A DNA stretch of 64,000 nt from Pseudoalteromonas sp. 0303 (lineage in GTDB: Bacteria > Pseudomonadota > Gammaproteobacteria > Enterobacterales > Alteromonadaceae): NCBI RefSeq assembly GCF_013349995.1, contig NZ_JABVXF010000020.1, forward strand, positions 28,805 through 92,804, in the 5' to 3' direction. Made by a program: the position numbers and the translations under genes. The first letter of the stretch is position 1. Each line of letters starts with the position of its first letter. Below, piece by piece: positions 27,237 to 36,279 of this stretch. The notes beneath the pieces were generated by a model that was not told the origin of the DNA, ran no database searches, and worked only from the letters and a program-made list of their open reading frames with translations.

Positions 27237-28649
27237 ATGATACTTTCAAAAAAAGCCCTAGCTGCACTCAGCTTGGCAACAACACTCATACTGCCCAATG
27301 CTTATGCGATTGATAATGGCGTATACACCATTAAATCAAAGTACAGTGCTAAGTTTGTTGAAGTAGCCAGCGCGCAAACCAACGATGGTGCGAATGTTAG
27401 TCAATGGGCTGACACGAATCACGACACCCAGCGCTGGTTAATTACTAATATAGGTGGCAGCAACTATTCGGTTATTAACTTAAATAGTGGTAAAGCCCTA
27501 GAGGTGTTTGACTTCTCGACTGCCGATGGCGGCAATGTGGTGCAATATGAGTACGCTAATCTTGCCAGCCAACACTGGCAAATTAATGATGAAGGTAGCG
27601 GCTATTACAGCTTCATTAACGATCACAGTGGTAAGGCACTCGACCTTTATGCTTTTGATGGCAACGATGGCGCGAATATTAGCCAGTGGAGCTACAACGG
27701 CAGCGATGCACAGCAGTGGCAGCTAACCAAGCTTGCTAATGTTGAATCAACCCCTTGGGATCCATCCACAACCAATGGCGCTGCAGATCACTGGCCACTT
27801 ACTGGTAATTTAGTCACCCACGATCCAACCCTTGGCTATGAAAATGGCACTTGGTGGGTTTTTCAAACAGGCCCTGGTATCTACGGTAAATATTCAAGTA
27901 ACGGTGTAGATTGGAATGATGCGCAGCCAATTTTCTCAAATGGTTTAAGCTGGTGGAGTAACTATGTACCAGATCATGATGGAATTGATGTCTGGGCGCC
28001 TGAATTAAAAAGCTACAATGGTCGTAGCTGGCTTTATTATTCGATTTCGACCTTTGGTTCACGTGTTAGCGCTATTGGCCTTACCTCAGCAAGTAGTGTG
28101 GCAGCCGGTGATTGGCGTGATGATGGTTTAGTAATTAACACGACCAATAGCAATAATTATAACGCCATTGACCCCGATCTCGTGGTAGCAAAAGATGGTG
28201 CACCTTGGCTTGCCTTTGGCTCATGGAATTCGGGTATTAAACTAACGCGTATTAACCCAATGACCATGAAACCATTTGGTCAAATCTACTCTTTAGCAAG
28301 TCGCTCTGGTGGCATCGAAGCACCTACCATAGTGTATCGCCAAGGCTATTACTATTTGTTTGTTTCAGTAGGCAAATGCTGTGATGGCACGAATAGTACT
28401 TACCGTATTGCGTATGGTCGCTCTAGTGACATCCGCGGTCCATACCTAGATAAAAATGGCACCGACATGCTAGCTAGCGGCGGGAGCATTCTTGATGCGG
28501 GTAATAGCCAATGGGTAGGTCCAGGTGGACAAGACATTTTAAATACCGATGTGATTGTTCGTCATGCTTATGATGCAGGTGATAATGGTACCCCTAAATT
28601 GCTCATCAGCACCCTGAATTGGGATGCTAATGGTTGGCCTAAATACTAG
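27237..28649 (+). CDS. Secreted arabinan endo-1,5-alpha-L-arabinanase, ricin-type CBM13 plus GH43
   Basis: Extracellular enzyme predicted to cut 1,5-linked arabinan (pectin side chains or algal arabinans). A signal peptide ends near residue 24 (PNAYA). Residues about 26-165 form a ricin-like beta-trefoil with three QxW-type repeats (ending TQRWLI, SQHWQI, AQQWQL). Residues about 180-470 are a GH43 five-bladed propeller with THDPTL, VWAPELK, NAIDPDLV and GGIEAPT, holding the expected Asp/Asp/Glu catalytic residues, and the family-typical end LNWDANGWP. GGAG lies five bases before the ATG. It stands alone between terminators, not in a full polysaccharide locus. Confidence 0.9.
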   Translation: MILSKKALAALSLATTLILPNAYAIDNGVYTIKSKYSAKFVEVASAQTNDGANVSQWADTNHDTQRWLITNIGGSNYSVINLNSGKALEVFDFSTADGGNVVQYEYANLASQHWQINDEGSGYYSFINDHSGKALDLYAFDGNDGANISQWSYNGSDAQQWQLTKLANVESTPWDPSTTNGAADHWPLTGNLVTHDPTLGYENGTWWVFQTGPGIYGKYSSNGVDWNDAQPIFSNGLSWWSNYVPDHDGIDVWAPELKSYNGRSWLYYSISTFGSRVSAIGLTSASSVAAGDWRDDGLVINTTNSNNYNAIDPDLVVAKDGAPWLAFGSWNSGIKLTRINPMTMKPFGQIYSLASRSGGIEAPTIVYRQGYYYLFVSVGKCCDGTNSTYRIAYGRSSDIRGPYLDKNGTDMLASGGSILDAGNSQWVGPGGQDILNTDVIVRHAYDAGDNGTPKLLISTLNWDANGWPKY

Positions 28650-28660
28650 TTCTCCCCACT

Positions 28661-28683
28661 AAGCGCGTGCAAGCGCGCTTTTT
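28661..28683. terminator. Terminator between convergent genes
   Basis: AAGCGCG (28661-28667) pairs with CGCGCTT (28674-28680), followed by T to 28683. It serves the arabinanase gene and may also act for the convergent kinase gene, whose end it touches. Confidence 0.8.
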
Positions 28684-29431
28684 ACAATCTATCTAATATA
28701 CTGCGAACAAATTCAGAATTAAGAATCTGAGTTACTGCCCCACTACACCACAAATAGGCACGTTGAATCGGGTAACCTTTAAAAATCCAACGCTTACGCA
28801 CATGATTAAAGTCGTGCAAATAATCAGCCTTTGCTTGCGGTAACGAGTCTTTGGCTAACTTATGCCATGCTTTATAAACCCCACTCATATCGGCACCACG
28901 CATAAAACGCTGTAACCAGCGCGGAAAGCGTGCAAAGCGAATCGCTGACTGAAAATCAATAATGTAAGGCTTGCCGTCTTTTGAACAAATAACATTACCT
29001 AAATTACGTAAGTCGAGGTGCACCACGCCGCGGCGATGCATTTTTGCTACCAAACGCTCAAATTCTTTAAAGAACTCACTCGGTAAATGCTGCTGTTGCA
29101 AGGCAAGCTGGCGAAGTGGCGTGCCTTCAATAAAGTCATAAGCAATGGCAATCGATGACAAGCGGCAAAAGTTATCAACCACTCCGTCTACGTCTTGCAG
29201 GCGTGCCAGCCCCTTGTACTCTTGATTGATAAAAAGCGGCGCGATTGTTTTTCTCACCCACCATGGGCTGTGCTGAAAATCTTTAATAATAAAATCAAAT
29301 TTCGCGTCTTTGTAACGATAAACAATGGCATTGGCAAAGCGGCCTGTGTGAACAACCGACAAACCTTCTGGGCTAAATTGATGAGCTGGAAATTGAGCGT
29401 GAAGCTCTGCAAGCAAAGATGATTCAAACAT
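28682..29431 (-). CDS. Small protein-kinase-fold phosphotransferase (LPS/RIO-like)
   Basis: A 249-residue protein with a minimal kinase fold: catalytic loop VVHLDLRNLGNVI (about 135-147; Asp, then Asn in HxDLRxxN) and metal-binding IIDFQSA (about 154-160). The N-lobe has TGRFANAIVYRY as a nucleotide-binding loop. This resembles lipopolysaccharide core heptose kinases and RIO-like small kinases. The target (core sugar or protein) cannot be told. It has no membrane helix and no LPS genes nearby. Confidence 0.75.
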   Translation of the reverse strand: MFESSLLAELHAQFPAHQFSPEGLSVVHTGRFANAIVYRYKDAKFDFIIKDFQHSPWWVRKTIAPLFINQEYKGLARLQDVDGVVDNFCRLSSIAIAYDFIEGTPLRQLALQQQHLPSEFFKEFERLVAKMHRRGVVHLDLRNLGNVICSKDGKPYIIDFQSAIRFARFPRWLQRFMRGADMSGVYKAWHKLAKDSLPQAKADYLHDFNHVRKRWIFKGYPIQRAYLWCSGAVTQILNSEFVRSILDRL

Positions 29432-29517
29432 AACAACCCGGACTTGTTAAAATTAAATGCCTAGGCAACTATATTATCAAAATGCGTCTACAGCGACAAT
29501 GTACCGCTTAGAGAAAT

Positions 29518-29982
29518 TTATGCTTTTAAATTATGAATTGCTCTAAACAATAAGCTTGCGAGTTGCTCTTGCTCATCATCAGAGAAGCCTGTAAGTGCTT
29601 TGCGATAGATATCATTTACAGTGGGTAAAATTTCTGGGTAAAGCTGTTGGCCTTTTTCTGTGAGGCATAAAAGAGTTGAACGGCGATCTTCAACTGACTG
29701 CTTTTTTGCAACTAAGCCCTTGTCTTCTAAACGAGAAAGTAACCGACTCATGGCACCGCGGTCATACATCATGTGCTCACAAAGCTCAGCCAAGGTATTT
29801 ACTTTACCACGCGCAAGTAGCACAACCACAATGTACTGAGCCGAGGTTAGCTCTTTATCCTCTAAAGCATTATCAAGATGAGTCACTAGGTTTGAACGTA
29901 AGTAAGAGACTAAGCGACCTAAGTCTTGCACTGGATCTAAATCTTCAATGCAGCACTGGCCAATTGATGCAGGTTCTTTCAT
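29518..29982 (-). CDS. MarR-family transcriptional regulator
   Basis: A 154-residue winged-helix regulator. The recognition region LAELCEHMMYDRGAMSRLL (about 80-98) and wing VEDRRSTLLCLTEKG (about 115-129) are typical MarR features. Several Cys in the N-terminal stretch (GQCCIED) could sense oxidants, as in OhrR-type members, though this is a guess. It is divergent from the coiled-coil membrane protein gene. A 6-4-6 inverted repeat just upstream of its start is a candidate autoregulatory operator. Confidence 0.9.
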   Translation of the reverse strand: MKEPASIGQCCIEDLDPVQDLGRLVSYLRSNLVTHLDNALEDKELTSAQYIVVVLLARGKVNTLAELCEHMMYDRGAMSRLLSRLEDKGLVAKKQSVEDRRSTLLCLTEKGQQLYPEILPTVNDIYRKALTGFSDDEQEQLASLLFRAIHNLKA

Positions 29983-29997
29983 ATTTCCTCTAAAGCG

Positions 29998-30013
29998 ATG
30001 AATAGCAATTCAT
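29998..30013. promoter_or_regulatory. Inverted repeat, candidate MarR operator
   Basis: ATGAAT-AGCA-ATTCAT (29998-30013) starts 16 bases before the marR-like ATG. A related half, CTATGAATAG, recurs near 30063-30072 in the same divergent region. The size fits MarR dimer sites; binding is inferred. Confidence 0.5.
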
Positions 30014-30109
30014 AGACAGTTAATAGGCAAAATAATTCAATCCTATTAGATTGCTTCAACGGCTATGAATAGTGTAGCGTGAACAAGCTTACTAACTGTC
30101 GGGGGCGTT

Positions 30110-31261
30110 ATGCTAACTAAACAACATATTATCAAGTATTTATCTCTTACAATACTGCTACTTCTTTGTTGGCTAGAGCATTATAACCATTTCATTATGC
30201 GCTTTATCGACAGCGCCCTTGTGCAATCAACCCTAGTGTACGCTTCATCTCGTACAGTTAATGCTGCTATATCGCTATTGCAATCAGCCGAAGTGGGCAT
30301 TGGTATTGCGAGTATTCAACCTGCACAACTACTCGACCCAGTCAATGACTTAGCTGAATACATGTCGGATGCTATGCGCCTCGCTATAGGCTCGTTATTT
30401 TTACAGCGCATTTTATACACCATTTCTTCTGGGGTTATTTTTAGTGGTGTTTTTACTGTTTCGGTCGTCGCTTACTTTATATGTGAATGGCGTAACTATT
30501 TTCCTAACTTACGTCATAAGATTATGGCGAGCTTAATTTTAATTCGCTTTTTAGTGCCTGCTGTGGTGCTTACAACAGGCCTCGTGAGCCAAATATTCTT
30601 AGATGAGCAAATAAACCAGCAAAGTGAAATCGTGAGCGAAAAAGTCGAGACGGTGAATAGTAGTGCAAATAACACCTCTGCCCTATCAGCCAAGCTAAAA
30701 GCTGAGGTCGATAGTGAAAAACAAACCATCTTCGACAAGCTCTCTCTATTAAATGAGCAGCAGATTAAAAACCACCAGCGAGCCACTGAGCTCAAAGGTG
30801 ATTTAGCAGAGCTCGAAGCCCAAATAGAAGCGATTCAAGCAACCCGCAGCTTGTCTGAGCGACTGACCTTTACTGAGCTTGAACAAGCAAAGCCATTACT
30901 TGATAAAAAGCAGCAATTAACAGCGCAGTTTAATGCGGTACTAAACCAGCAAAGACAGCTGAACCTAGACAAAGATGCCTTAAACGAACAACTAGAAAAC
31001 CTTAACGCATCACTCAATCAAGACCAATCGTCGCAGGTGAGTAAAATTATCGACACCGTCACCTCTGGCATTAGCAACATGGTGGCAGCCGTCGAAGACT
31101 TATTTATCGACTTTTTGAATATCTTGTCACTGCTGATTTTAAAACTGTTATTAATGCCGTTGATTTTTTTATACCTATTTAACAAAGCCTTTAAGGCCAT
31201 TTGGCAGCGCCGCTTTATGGACGTAGTAATACAAACAAAGCAACTGGCTGTTAATCGCTGA
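30110..31261 (+). CDS. Unknown multi-helix membrane protein with long coiled coil
   Basis: Not recognised. A 383-residue protein with an N-terminal helix (about 8-24), a helix pair near 98-125 and 137-162, then a long Gln/Glu/Lys/Leu-rich coiled coil (about 165-310: QQRQLNLDKDALNEQLENLNASL and similar), and a strongly hydrophobic C-terminal helix (about 330-356). The plan suggests a membrane-anchored scaffold with a long periplasmic or cytoplasmic rod. It has a good start (ATG after GGGGGC) and is divergent from a MarR regulator, which may control it. No catalytic motif is seen. Confidence 0.75.
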   Translation: MLTKQHIIKYLSLTILLLLCWLEHYNHFIMRFIDSALVQSTLVYASSRTVNAAISLLQSAEVGIGIASIQPAQLLDPVNDLAEYMSDAMRLAIGSLFLQRILYTISSGVIFSGVFTVSVVAYFICEWRNYFPNLRHKIMASLILIRFLVPAVVLTTGLVSQIFLDEQINQQSEIVSEKVETVNSSANNTSALSAKLKAEVDSEKQTIFDKLSLLNEQQIKNHQRATELKGDLAELEAQIEAIQATRSLSERLTFTELEQAKPLLDKKQQLTAQFNAVLNQQRQLNLDKDALNEQLENLNASLNQDQSSQVSKIIDTVTSGISNMVAAVEDLFIDFLNILSLLILKLLLMPLIFLYLFNKAFKAIWQRRFMDVVIQTKQLAVNR

Positions 31262-31309
31262 TATTTCAGCTAAAGTTATAAACCTAACTCGTTTTTAAAG
31301 GATATAAGT

Positions 31310-32200
31310 ATGACTGAGCAACGCCATAACCACATTCCCCAAGAAGCTTTCGATTGGTACGATGAATACGCCCATGGCTTGATGGACCGCCGTACCTTTA
31401 TGAAAAAGCTGGGTGGCTTAGTCGCCCTTGGTTATTCAATGGCAATGCTAAGTAGCGCTTTACTGCCAAACTACGCATTAGCTGAGCAAGTATCCTTTAA
31501 TGACCCTGATATTAAAGCCAGTTATAAAACCTTTGATTCGTTTAAAGGTCACGGCGAAGGTAAAGGCTATTTAGTCGAACCCGCTAATTTAACGGGCAAG
31601 CTCCCAATAGTATTAGTGATCCATGAAAACAGGGGCTTAAACCCTTATATTAAAGATGTTGCTCGCCGCCTTGCCAAAGCAGGATTTATTGCCTTTGCGC
31701 CAGATGCATTACACCCTCTTGGTGGCTACCCTGGCAATGACGATGAAGGCCGCGCCATGCAGCGCTCTATGGATAAACAAAAAATCCAACAAGACTTTAT
31801 CGCCGCAGCAGAATACATAAAAAGACACCCAAATAGTAACGGCAAACTTGGTGCGGTAGGCTTTTGCTTTGGTGGATATATGGTTAACTACCTAGCAGCA
31901 GTTGATAGCAAACTGATTGATGCGGGCGTGCCTTATTACGGCACTCCGGCCGTTAAAGAACTCAGACAAAACATCAAAGCCCCACTACTTGTACACTTAG
32001 CCGAGTTTGATAAACGCGTTAATGCAACATGGCCAGAATACGAGAGCGACTTAAAAGCGCATCAAGTGCCTTACACTATGCACATGTATGAGCAAGCAAA
32101 TCATGGTTTTCATAACGACTCTACATCTCGTTATGATGAAAAACAGGCGGAGCTTTCGTGGCAACGCACATTGGCCTTTTTCAATGAGCAATTGATTTAA
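31310..32200 (+). CDS. Dienelactone-hydrolase family protein with Tat-like leader
   Basis: An alpha/beta hydrolase of the dienelactone hydrolase family, 296 residues. The triad is visible: nucleophile Cys in GFCFGGY (about 185), Asp in AEFDKR and His in ANHGFHN. The N-terminus has DRRTFMKKLGG (about 26-36) followed by a hydrophobic stretch ending NYALA, which fits a twin-arginine export signal after a long N-region. Export through Tat is likely. The physiological substrate is unknown. It is followed by a 71-residue gene on the same strand. Confidence 0.9.
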   Translation: MTEQRHNHIPQEAFDWYDEYAHGLMDRRTFMKKLGGLVALGYSMAMLSSALLPNYALAEQVSFNDPDIKASYKTFDSFKGHGEGKGYLVEPANLTGKLPIVLVIHENRGLNPYIKDVARRLAKAGFIAFAPDALHPLGGYPGNDDEGRAMQRSMDKQKIQQDFIAAAEYIKRHPNSNGKLGAVGFCFGGYMVNYLAAVDSKLIDAGVPYYGTPAVKELRQNIKAPLLVHLAEFDKRVNATWPEYESDLKAHQVPYTMHMYEQANHGFHNDSTSRYDEKQAELSWQRTLAFFNEQLI

Positions 32201-32248
32201 ACAGAGCAATTTCATACACTCTCGAAAAAATTTTAGGCTAGAAAAGAG

Positions 32249-32464
32249 ATGGAATCGCAAGTCAGTTATCGCTTTGACTCACAGCAAACCGCCAATCGGT
32301 TTTTAAACAAGCTTAAACACTGGTCGGTGGCTAAAGTCACTGCGAGTCTTTGCCAAGGTGGTTATGGCGTAAAAATACGCTACGAAGTCGATACCAGTGG
32401 TTTTGATTACACTCTTGCAGAGCTTGATGATTTAGCAATGCAACACGAAGGCGAAGAAATTTAA
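32249..32464 (+). CDS. Small conserved-looking hypothetical protein
   Basis: A 71-residue protein, not recognised. It is soluble, basic in the N-terminal half (RFLNKLKHWSVAK) and acidic at the end, with an alpha-beta-beta-alpha pattern like a small ferredoxin-like or ACT-type fold: helix, KVTASLCQGG strand, YGVKIRYEVDT strand, TLAELDDLAMQH helix. GAAAAGAG precedes the ATG and a terminator follows, which supports a real gene. It may be co-transcribed with the hydrolase gene 48 bases upstream. Confidence 0.6.
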   Translation: MESQVSYRFDSQQTANRFLNKLKHWSVAKVTASLCQGGYGVKIRYEVDTSGFDYTLAELDDLAMQHEGEEI

Positions 32465-32483
32465 TTCTTATATTCTAGGCATA

Positions 32484-32513
32484 AAAAACGGCTAAACAAG
32501 GTTAGCCGTTTCA
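32484..32513. terminator. Bidirectional intrinsic terminator
   Basis: AACGGCTAA (32487-32495) pairs with TTAGCCGTT (32502-32510). The minus-strand side has a run of six T. It separates the small plus-strand gene from the end of the bet operon. Confidence 0.85.
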
Positions 32514-32541
32514 TTTTAAAGCCGAGATTATAACGCTCTAC

Positions 32542-33249
32542 TTATAAATCAAAGCTACGTGAAATAGACGCGACAATTCGCTCATCTGCGGTATCCCAGT
32601 CAAGGCTGGTATTTTCGCCAGCAAGCTCAAAATCAAAACCTGCAAAGCTTGTTTGATAGGCTAAACGATAATGGTTGTACGACTTATCATTACCATCCCA
32701 AGCAAACTTATTACCATCGAGTGAGTTAGAAATATCAAAGCTGGCACGAATTGCATGATTTGGCGCAATTTCAAAGGTATGGGCAACCATAGAAATCACA
32801 TGCCCTGCATCGGTACCAAAGTAATCCCAAGCGTACCAGAAGTTAAGTTCTGTGAAACCTAGGCTATTGGTATAGCCAAACTTTGCATAAGTCTCAAAAT
32901 AATTACCATCGCTTGAGTAATCTTCACCGTGGTAAGAATAATAAGCAATACCATAATCAACACTAAGGGTGTCAGTTAACTCAGCATAGTTACCAAAATA
33001 CGCATCCCACTCGATGTCTGTGCCATCGCCAAAATCTACATTTGAAGCCCACGTACCTACATACACACCTGAATCTGCAAAGGCATAATCTAAGCTGCCC
33101 TGAATCGCTGGGTCATTCATAGTTTGGCTTACACCATTGAAGGTGTAATCTGATGCCAATGTAACCGTAGTCGATAAGTCAGCCATGGCTGATGTCGATA
33201 GTAATGCCAATGGCAACGCTGCTGCTAATACTGTTTGTCTTGTTGTCAT
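32542..33249 (-). CDS. TorF-family putative outer-membrane porin
   Basis: A 235-residue protein with a signal peptide ending STSAMA-DL (about residue 23) and a mature part built of amphipathic beta-strands rich in Tyr, Trp and Asp (TTVTLASDYTFNGVSQTMNDPAIQGSLDY is the family-defining N-terminal strand pair). It ends in SRSFDL, close to the outer-membrane C-terminal signature. It is 11 bases downstream of the BCCT transporter gene, the last gene of the bet unit. A role as the outer-membrane entry pore for choline or betaine is inferred from position only. Confidence 0.85.
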   Translation of the reverse strand: MTTRQTVLAAALPLALLSTSAMADLSTTVTLASDYTFNGVSQTMNDPAIQGSLDYAFADSGVYVGTWASNVDFGDGTDIEWDAYFGNYAELTDTLSVDYGIAYYSYHGEDYSSDGNYFETYAKFGYTNSLGFTELNFWYAWDYFGTDAGHVISMVAHTFEIAPNHAIRASFDISNSLDGNKFAWDGNDKSYNHYRLAYQTSFAGFDFELAGENTSLDWDTADERIVASISRSFDL

Positions 33250-33260
33250 GTTGGTTTCCC

Positions 33261-34478
33261 TTAGCTAACTGTTTCTATTTTTGTGTAATCTAATTTATTG
33301 TCTTTTGGTGAACCTTCGATATTTTTCACTGTTTTTAACTTGCTGTAGCCAATAAACGCAGCACAGCCGAAAAATAACGCAATAACGAGCGCACCAACCC
33401 ATTGGATCTGTAAAAAGTCGAACTTAAACAGCAGGGTTAACAATGAAAGCGCCACCACATTTAAGGCAATATAATTAAATTTACCTAAACGTTTCACCGT
33501 TAAGTTTAGGTTATCTGTGTATAAACGGATCAAAGAATCAAGTGAGTTGATCACAAACACCACACCAACAAACACCATAGCGATGTTTTTCAGGCCTGCT
33601 GTTGCAATACCCGCTTCATGATATTGATACAAAACACTAAACCAGATAGCGATTGGAATAGACGGGAAAATCAACATAGCCGCCAGCACTTGGTAAGTTT
33701 TTAAACCACCCACAAAACGTGAGGTAAATTGACCAATCATGATGCTCCAAGCAAACCACCAAAACAGGTAGAAGGCATGGTAATCATTCAGCGGTAATAT
33801 AAATTCATTGATATTGCCAAAGTAACCGCCGATCAACGCAAGGTTATCAACAAATGCTGATGTTTGTGCATCAGAACCAACAAAGGCACCGAACCACATA
33901 AATGCAATTAAAGCGATAAACAACCAAGTAGTAGAAATACTTAAAAAGCGTACATACTTAATGTCTGTGCTCGAATACACAGCAAAACAAATCGCTGCAA
34001 ACACCATTAAGTAGAATGTCGGAATAATTGACTCACCATCACCAAGTGACGGCAAATACCAAGGTAAATTCGACAGCAGTAAAAATGCAGTAAATGCGCA
34101 TGTACCAATAATAACGATGTTATTAATTAGTTTTACCCAAGCAATTTCAAAGAACTTTACTTTGGGTTCTATTACACAGAAATAAAAGCACGTAAGGAAA
34201 TAAAATCCCCAGATCAAGAAGCCCCAATAACCAAATTCAATGGCTAGAGGATTGGCAAACGCATACTCTGGGCTTGCTTTTATGTCTGCATAACCTGCAA
34301 ACTCTGTCAGTGGAAACATAATCAAGCCAACATCTAGGCCCGATGTAAATAAAATTGCAATGAACGTAAACGTTCTAACCGGTGTGACGCCAACACACCT
34401 AACCGTACCCCATTTAAATAAAATAACCGCAATTGCTAACAGGGTAAAAATGATGCCAGCACTAAGCCAAAAGGTCAT
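33261..34478 (-). CDS. Compact BCCT-type transporter, probable choline importer
   Basis: Inner-membrane carrier related to the betaine/choline/carnitine transporters, 405 residues against the usual 500-680, so N- and C-terminal parts are reduced. LFTSGLDVGLIMFPLTE matches the BCCT glycine motif (GMGIG in BetP) but carries an Asp, and FWWFAWSIMIGQFTSRFVGG matches the Trp-rich substrate helix. An acid in that glycine stretch is known to favour cationic choline over betaine. About ten helices. The ATG at 34478 follows an eight-G tract serving as ribosome-binding site; a TTG at 34493 is less likely. Lies in the bet operon after betA. Confidence 0.8.
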   Translation of the reverse strand: MTFWLSAGIIFTLLAIAVILFKWGTVRCVGVTPVRTFTFIAILFTSGLDVGLIMFPLTEFAGYADIKASPEYAFANPLAIEFGYWGFLIWGFYFLTCFYFCVIEPKVKFFEIAWVKLINNIVIIGTCAFTAFLLLSNLPWYLPSLGDGESIIPTFYLMVFAAICFAVYSSTDIKYVRFLSISTTWLFIALIAFMWFGAFVGSDAQTSAFVDNLALIGGYFGNINEFILPLNDYHAFYLFWWFAWSIMIGQFTSRFVGGLKTYQVLAAMLIFPSIPIAIWFSVLYQYHEAGIATAGLKNIAMVFVGVVFVINSLDSLIRLYTDNLNLTVKRLGKFNYIALNVVALSLLTLLFKFDFLQIQWVGALVIALFFGCAAFIGYSKLKTVKNIEGSPKDNKLDYTKIETVS

Positions 34479-34608
34479 AGTTTCCCCCCCCAAAATAAGT
34501 AATAATACTTCATTGTTTCTCCAGTTTTATTCCTCGCATTAACGCACCACAAACAACTCGTGATGCGCGCCACTGCAAGCCCCACAGCCGAAACTGCGGG
34601 TGGCCTTA

Positions 34609-36279
34609 TTAGATCTCCGAACTACGCTGCGTTGATTGCCATTGTTTTTCCATGGCAACATCTGCAGTTGATGCCGATAACACAGGCTTACCTAAAATGT
34701 GGTCCGCCGCTTTTTCTGCCACCATAATGGTTGGCGCATTTAAATTACCGTTTGGAACGGTTGGGAAGATAGATGAATCCACAACCCGCAAACCTTCGAT
34801 ACCGTGTACTTGAGTTTGCGAGTTAACCACGGCCATCTCGTCCTCACCCATCTTGCACGAACATGACGGATGGTAAGCACTCTCAACCGCCTGACGAACA
34901 AAAGCATCGATTTCTTCATCGCTTTGAACATCTTTACCGGGTTGAATTTCACCATCGCGATACTCATCAAACGCACTTTGCTCAATAATCTCGCGAGTTA
35001 GACGTACGCAAGCTCTAAAGCCTTCAATGTCATCTTGATGCTGTAAGTAGTTAAATTGGATCTTAGGCGCAACCTGAGGATCCGCTGACTTAATCGTTAC
35101 TGCACCACGGCTTTTTGGTTTGTTATGCCCAACATGAACTTGGAAACCATGACCATCAAAGGCACTCTTACCGTCATAACGAATGGCTGCTGGTAAAAAG
35201 TGATACTGAATATCTGGCCATTCAACACCCGGTTTTGAGCGAATAAATGCACATGATTCAAAATGGTTAGTCGCCCCTAAACCTGAGCGATTTAATAACC
35301 AACGAGCACCAATTAGCCCTTTTGAAACAAGGCCTAATTTGCCGTTTAAAGTAATTGGTTGCTTACACTTATATTGGAAGTAAAACTCCAAGTGATCTTG
35401 TAAGTTTTGGCCAACACCTGGTAAGTGATGTTTAACCTCAACACCCGCTTCGCTCAGGATGTCTTTATCACCAATACCCGATAATTGCAGAATATGCGGT
35501 GAACCAATTGGGCCCGCACTTAAAATAACGTCTTTTGCTGCAAATGCTTGCTGCTTAGAGCCAGATACTGAATACTCAACGCCCACGGCTTTTTTGCCTT
35601 CTAGCAAAACTTTTTCAGCTAAAGCACCGGTGACTAGCGTTAAGTTTTTACGTGACTTAACTGGGTCTAAATACTCACGGCTAGCAGAGCTTCTTACGCC
35701 ATCTTTAACTGTCATATGCATTGGCCCAAAACCTTCTTGCTGGGCTGCATTGTAGTCATCAGTGTGCGCATAACCTGCTTGTTGGCCCGCTTTGATAAAG
35801 GCTTTATAAAGCGGATTAGCCATTTCATTACCGTTATTAACCCCTAATGGGCCGTTATCGCCACGGTAACTGTTACCACCTAAGTAGAATGATTCCGCAC
35901 GCTTAAAGTACGGTAAACATGCTTGGTAATCCCAACCATTAGCGCCGTGTTGCTGCCATTCATCAAAATCTTTGGCATGACCACGTACATAGACCATGCC
36001 GTTAATCGATGATGAGCCACCTAACACCTTACCTCGTGGGCAGTGCATTTGACGGTTATCTAAATATGGCTCTGGCTCGGTATGAAATTGCCATGCATAT
36101 TTGTCAGTATTCATTGGGATTGATAGCGCGGTAGGCATCTTTATAAAAATACTTTTATCACTACCGCCCGTTTCAAGTAATAACACCTTATTAGAAGGGT
36201 CTGCTGATAGTCGGTTTGCCAACACGCAGCCTGCTGAGCCAGCACCGACTATGATGTAATCATAGTTCTGTGTACTCAT
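34609..36279 (-). CDS. betA: Choline dehydrogenase
   Basis: FAD-dependent, membrane-associated GMC oxidoreductase oxidising choline to betaine aldehyde (and further). The 556 residues equal the E. coli length. The Rossmann motif [17 protein letters not shown] is at residues about 8-24, GMC signature 1 at [18 protein letters not shown] (about 83-100) and signature 2 in [17 protein letters not shown]. The active-site His lies in [13 protein letters not shown] and the partner Asn in [10 protein letters not shown]. Its ATG shares one base with the betB stop (TAATG-type overlap), giving coupled translation. Confidence 0.96.
   Translation of the reverse strand: MSTQNYDYIIVGAGSAGCVLANRLSADPSNKVLLLETGGSDKSIFIKMPTALSIPMNTDKYAWQFHTEPEPYLDNRQMHCPRGKVLGGSSSINGMVYVRGHAKDFDEWQQHGANGWDYQACLPYFKRAESFYLGGNSYRGDNGPLGVNNGNEMANPLYKAFIKAGQQAGYAHTDDYNAAQQEGFGPMHMTVKDGVRSSASREYLDPVKSRKNLTLVTGALAEKVLLEGKKAVGVEYSVSGSKQQAFAAKDVILSAGPIGSPHILQLSGIGDKDILSEAGVEVKHHLPGVGQNLQDHLEFYFQYKCKQPITLNGKLGLVSKGLIGARWLLNRSGLGATNHFESCAFIRSKPGVEWPDIQYHFLPAAIRYDGKSAFDGHGFQVHVGHNKPKSRGAVTIKSADPQVAPKIQFNYLQHQDDIEGFRACVRLTREIIEQSAFDEYRDGEIQPGKDVQSDEEIDAFVRQAVESAYHPSCSCKMGEDEMAVVNSQTQVHGIEGLRVVDSSIFPTVPNGNLNAPTIMVAEKAADHILGKPVLSASTADVAMEKQWQSTQRSSEI

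Noticed and set aside
34484..34491. Homopolymer tract as a frameshift breaking the BCCT gene
   Set aside because: The tract lies before the ATG and the frame downstream is intact to a normal stop; the missing N-terminal part is not found in another frame upstream.
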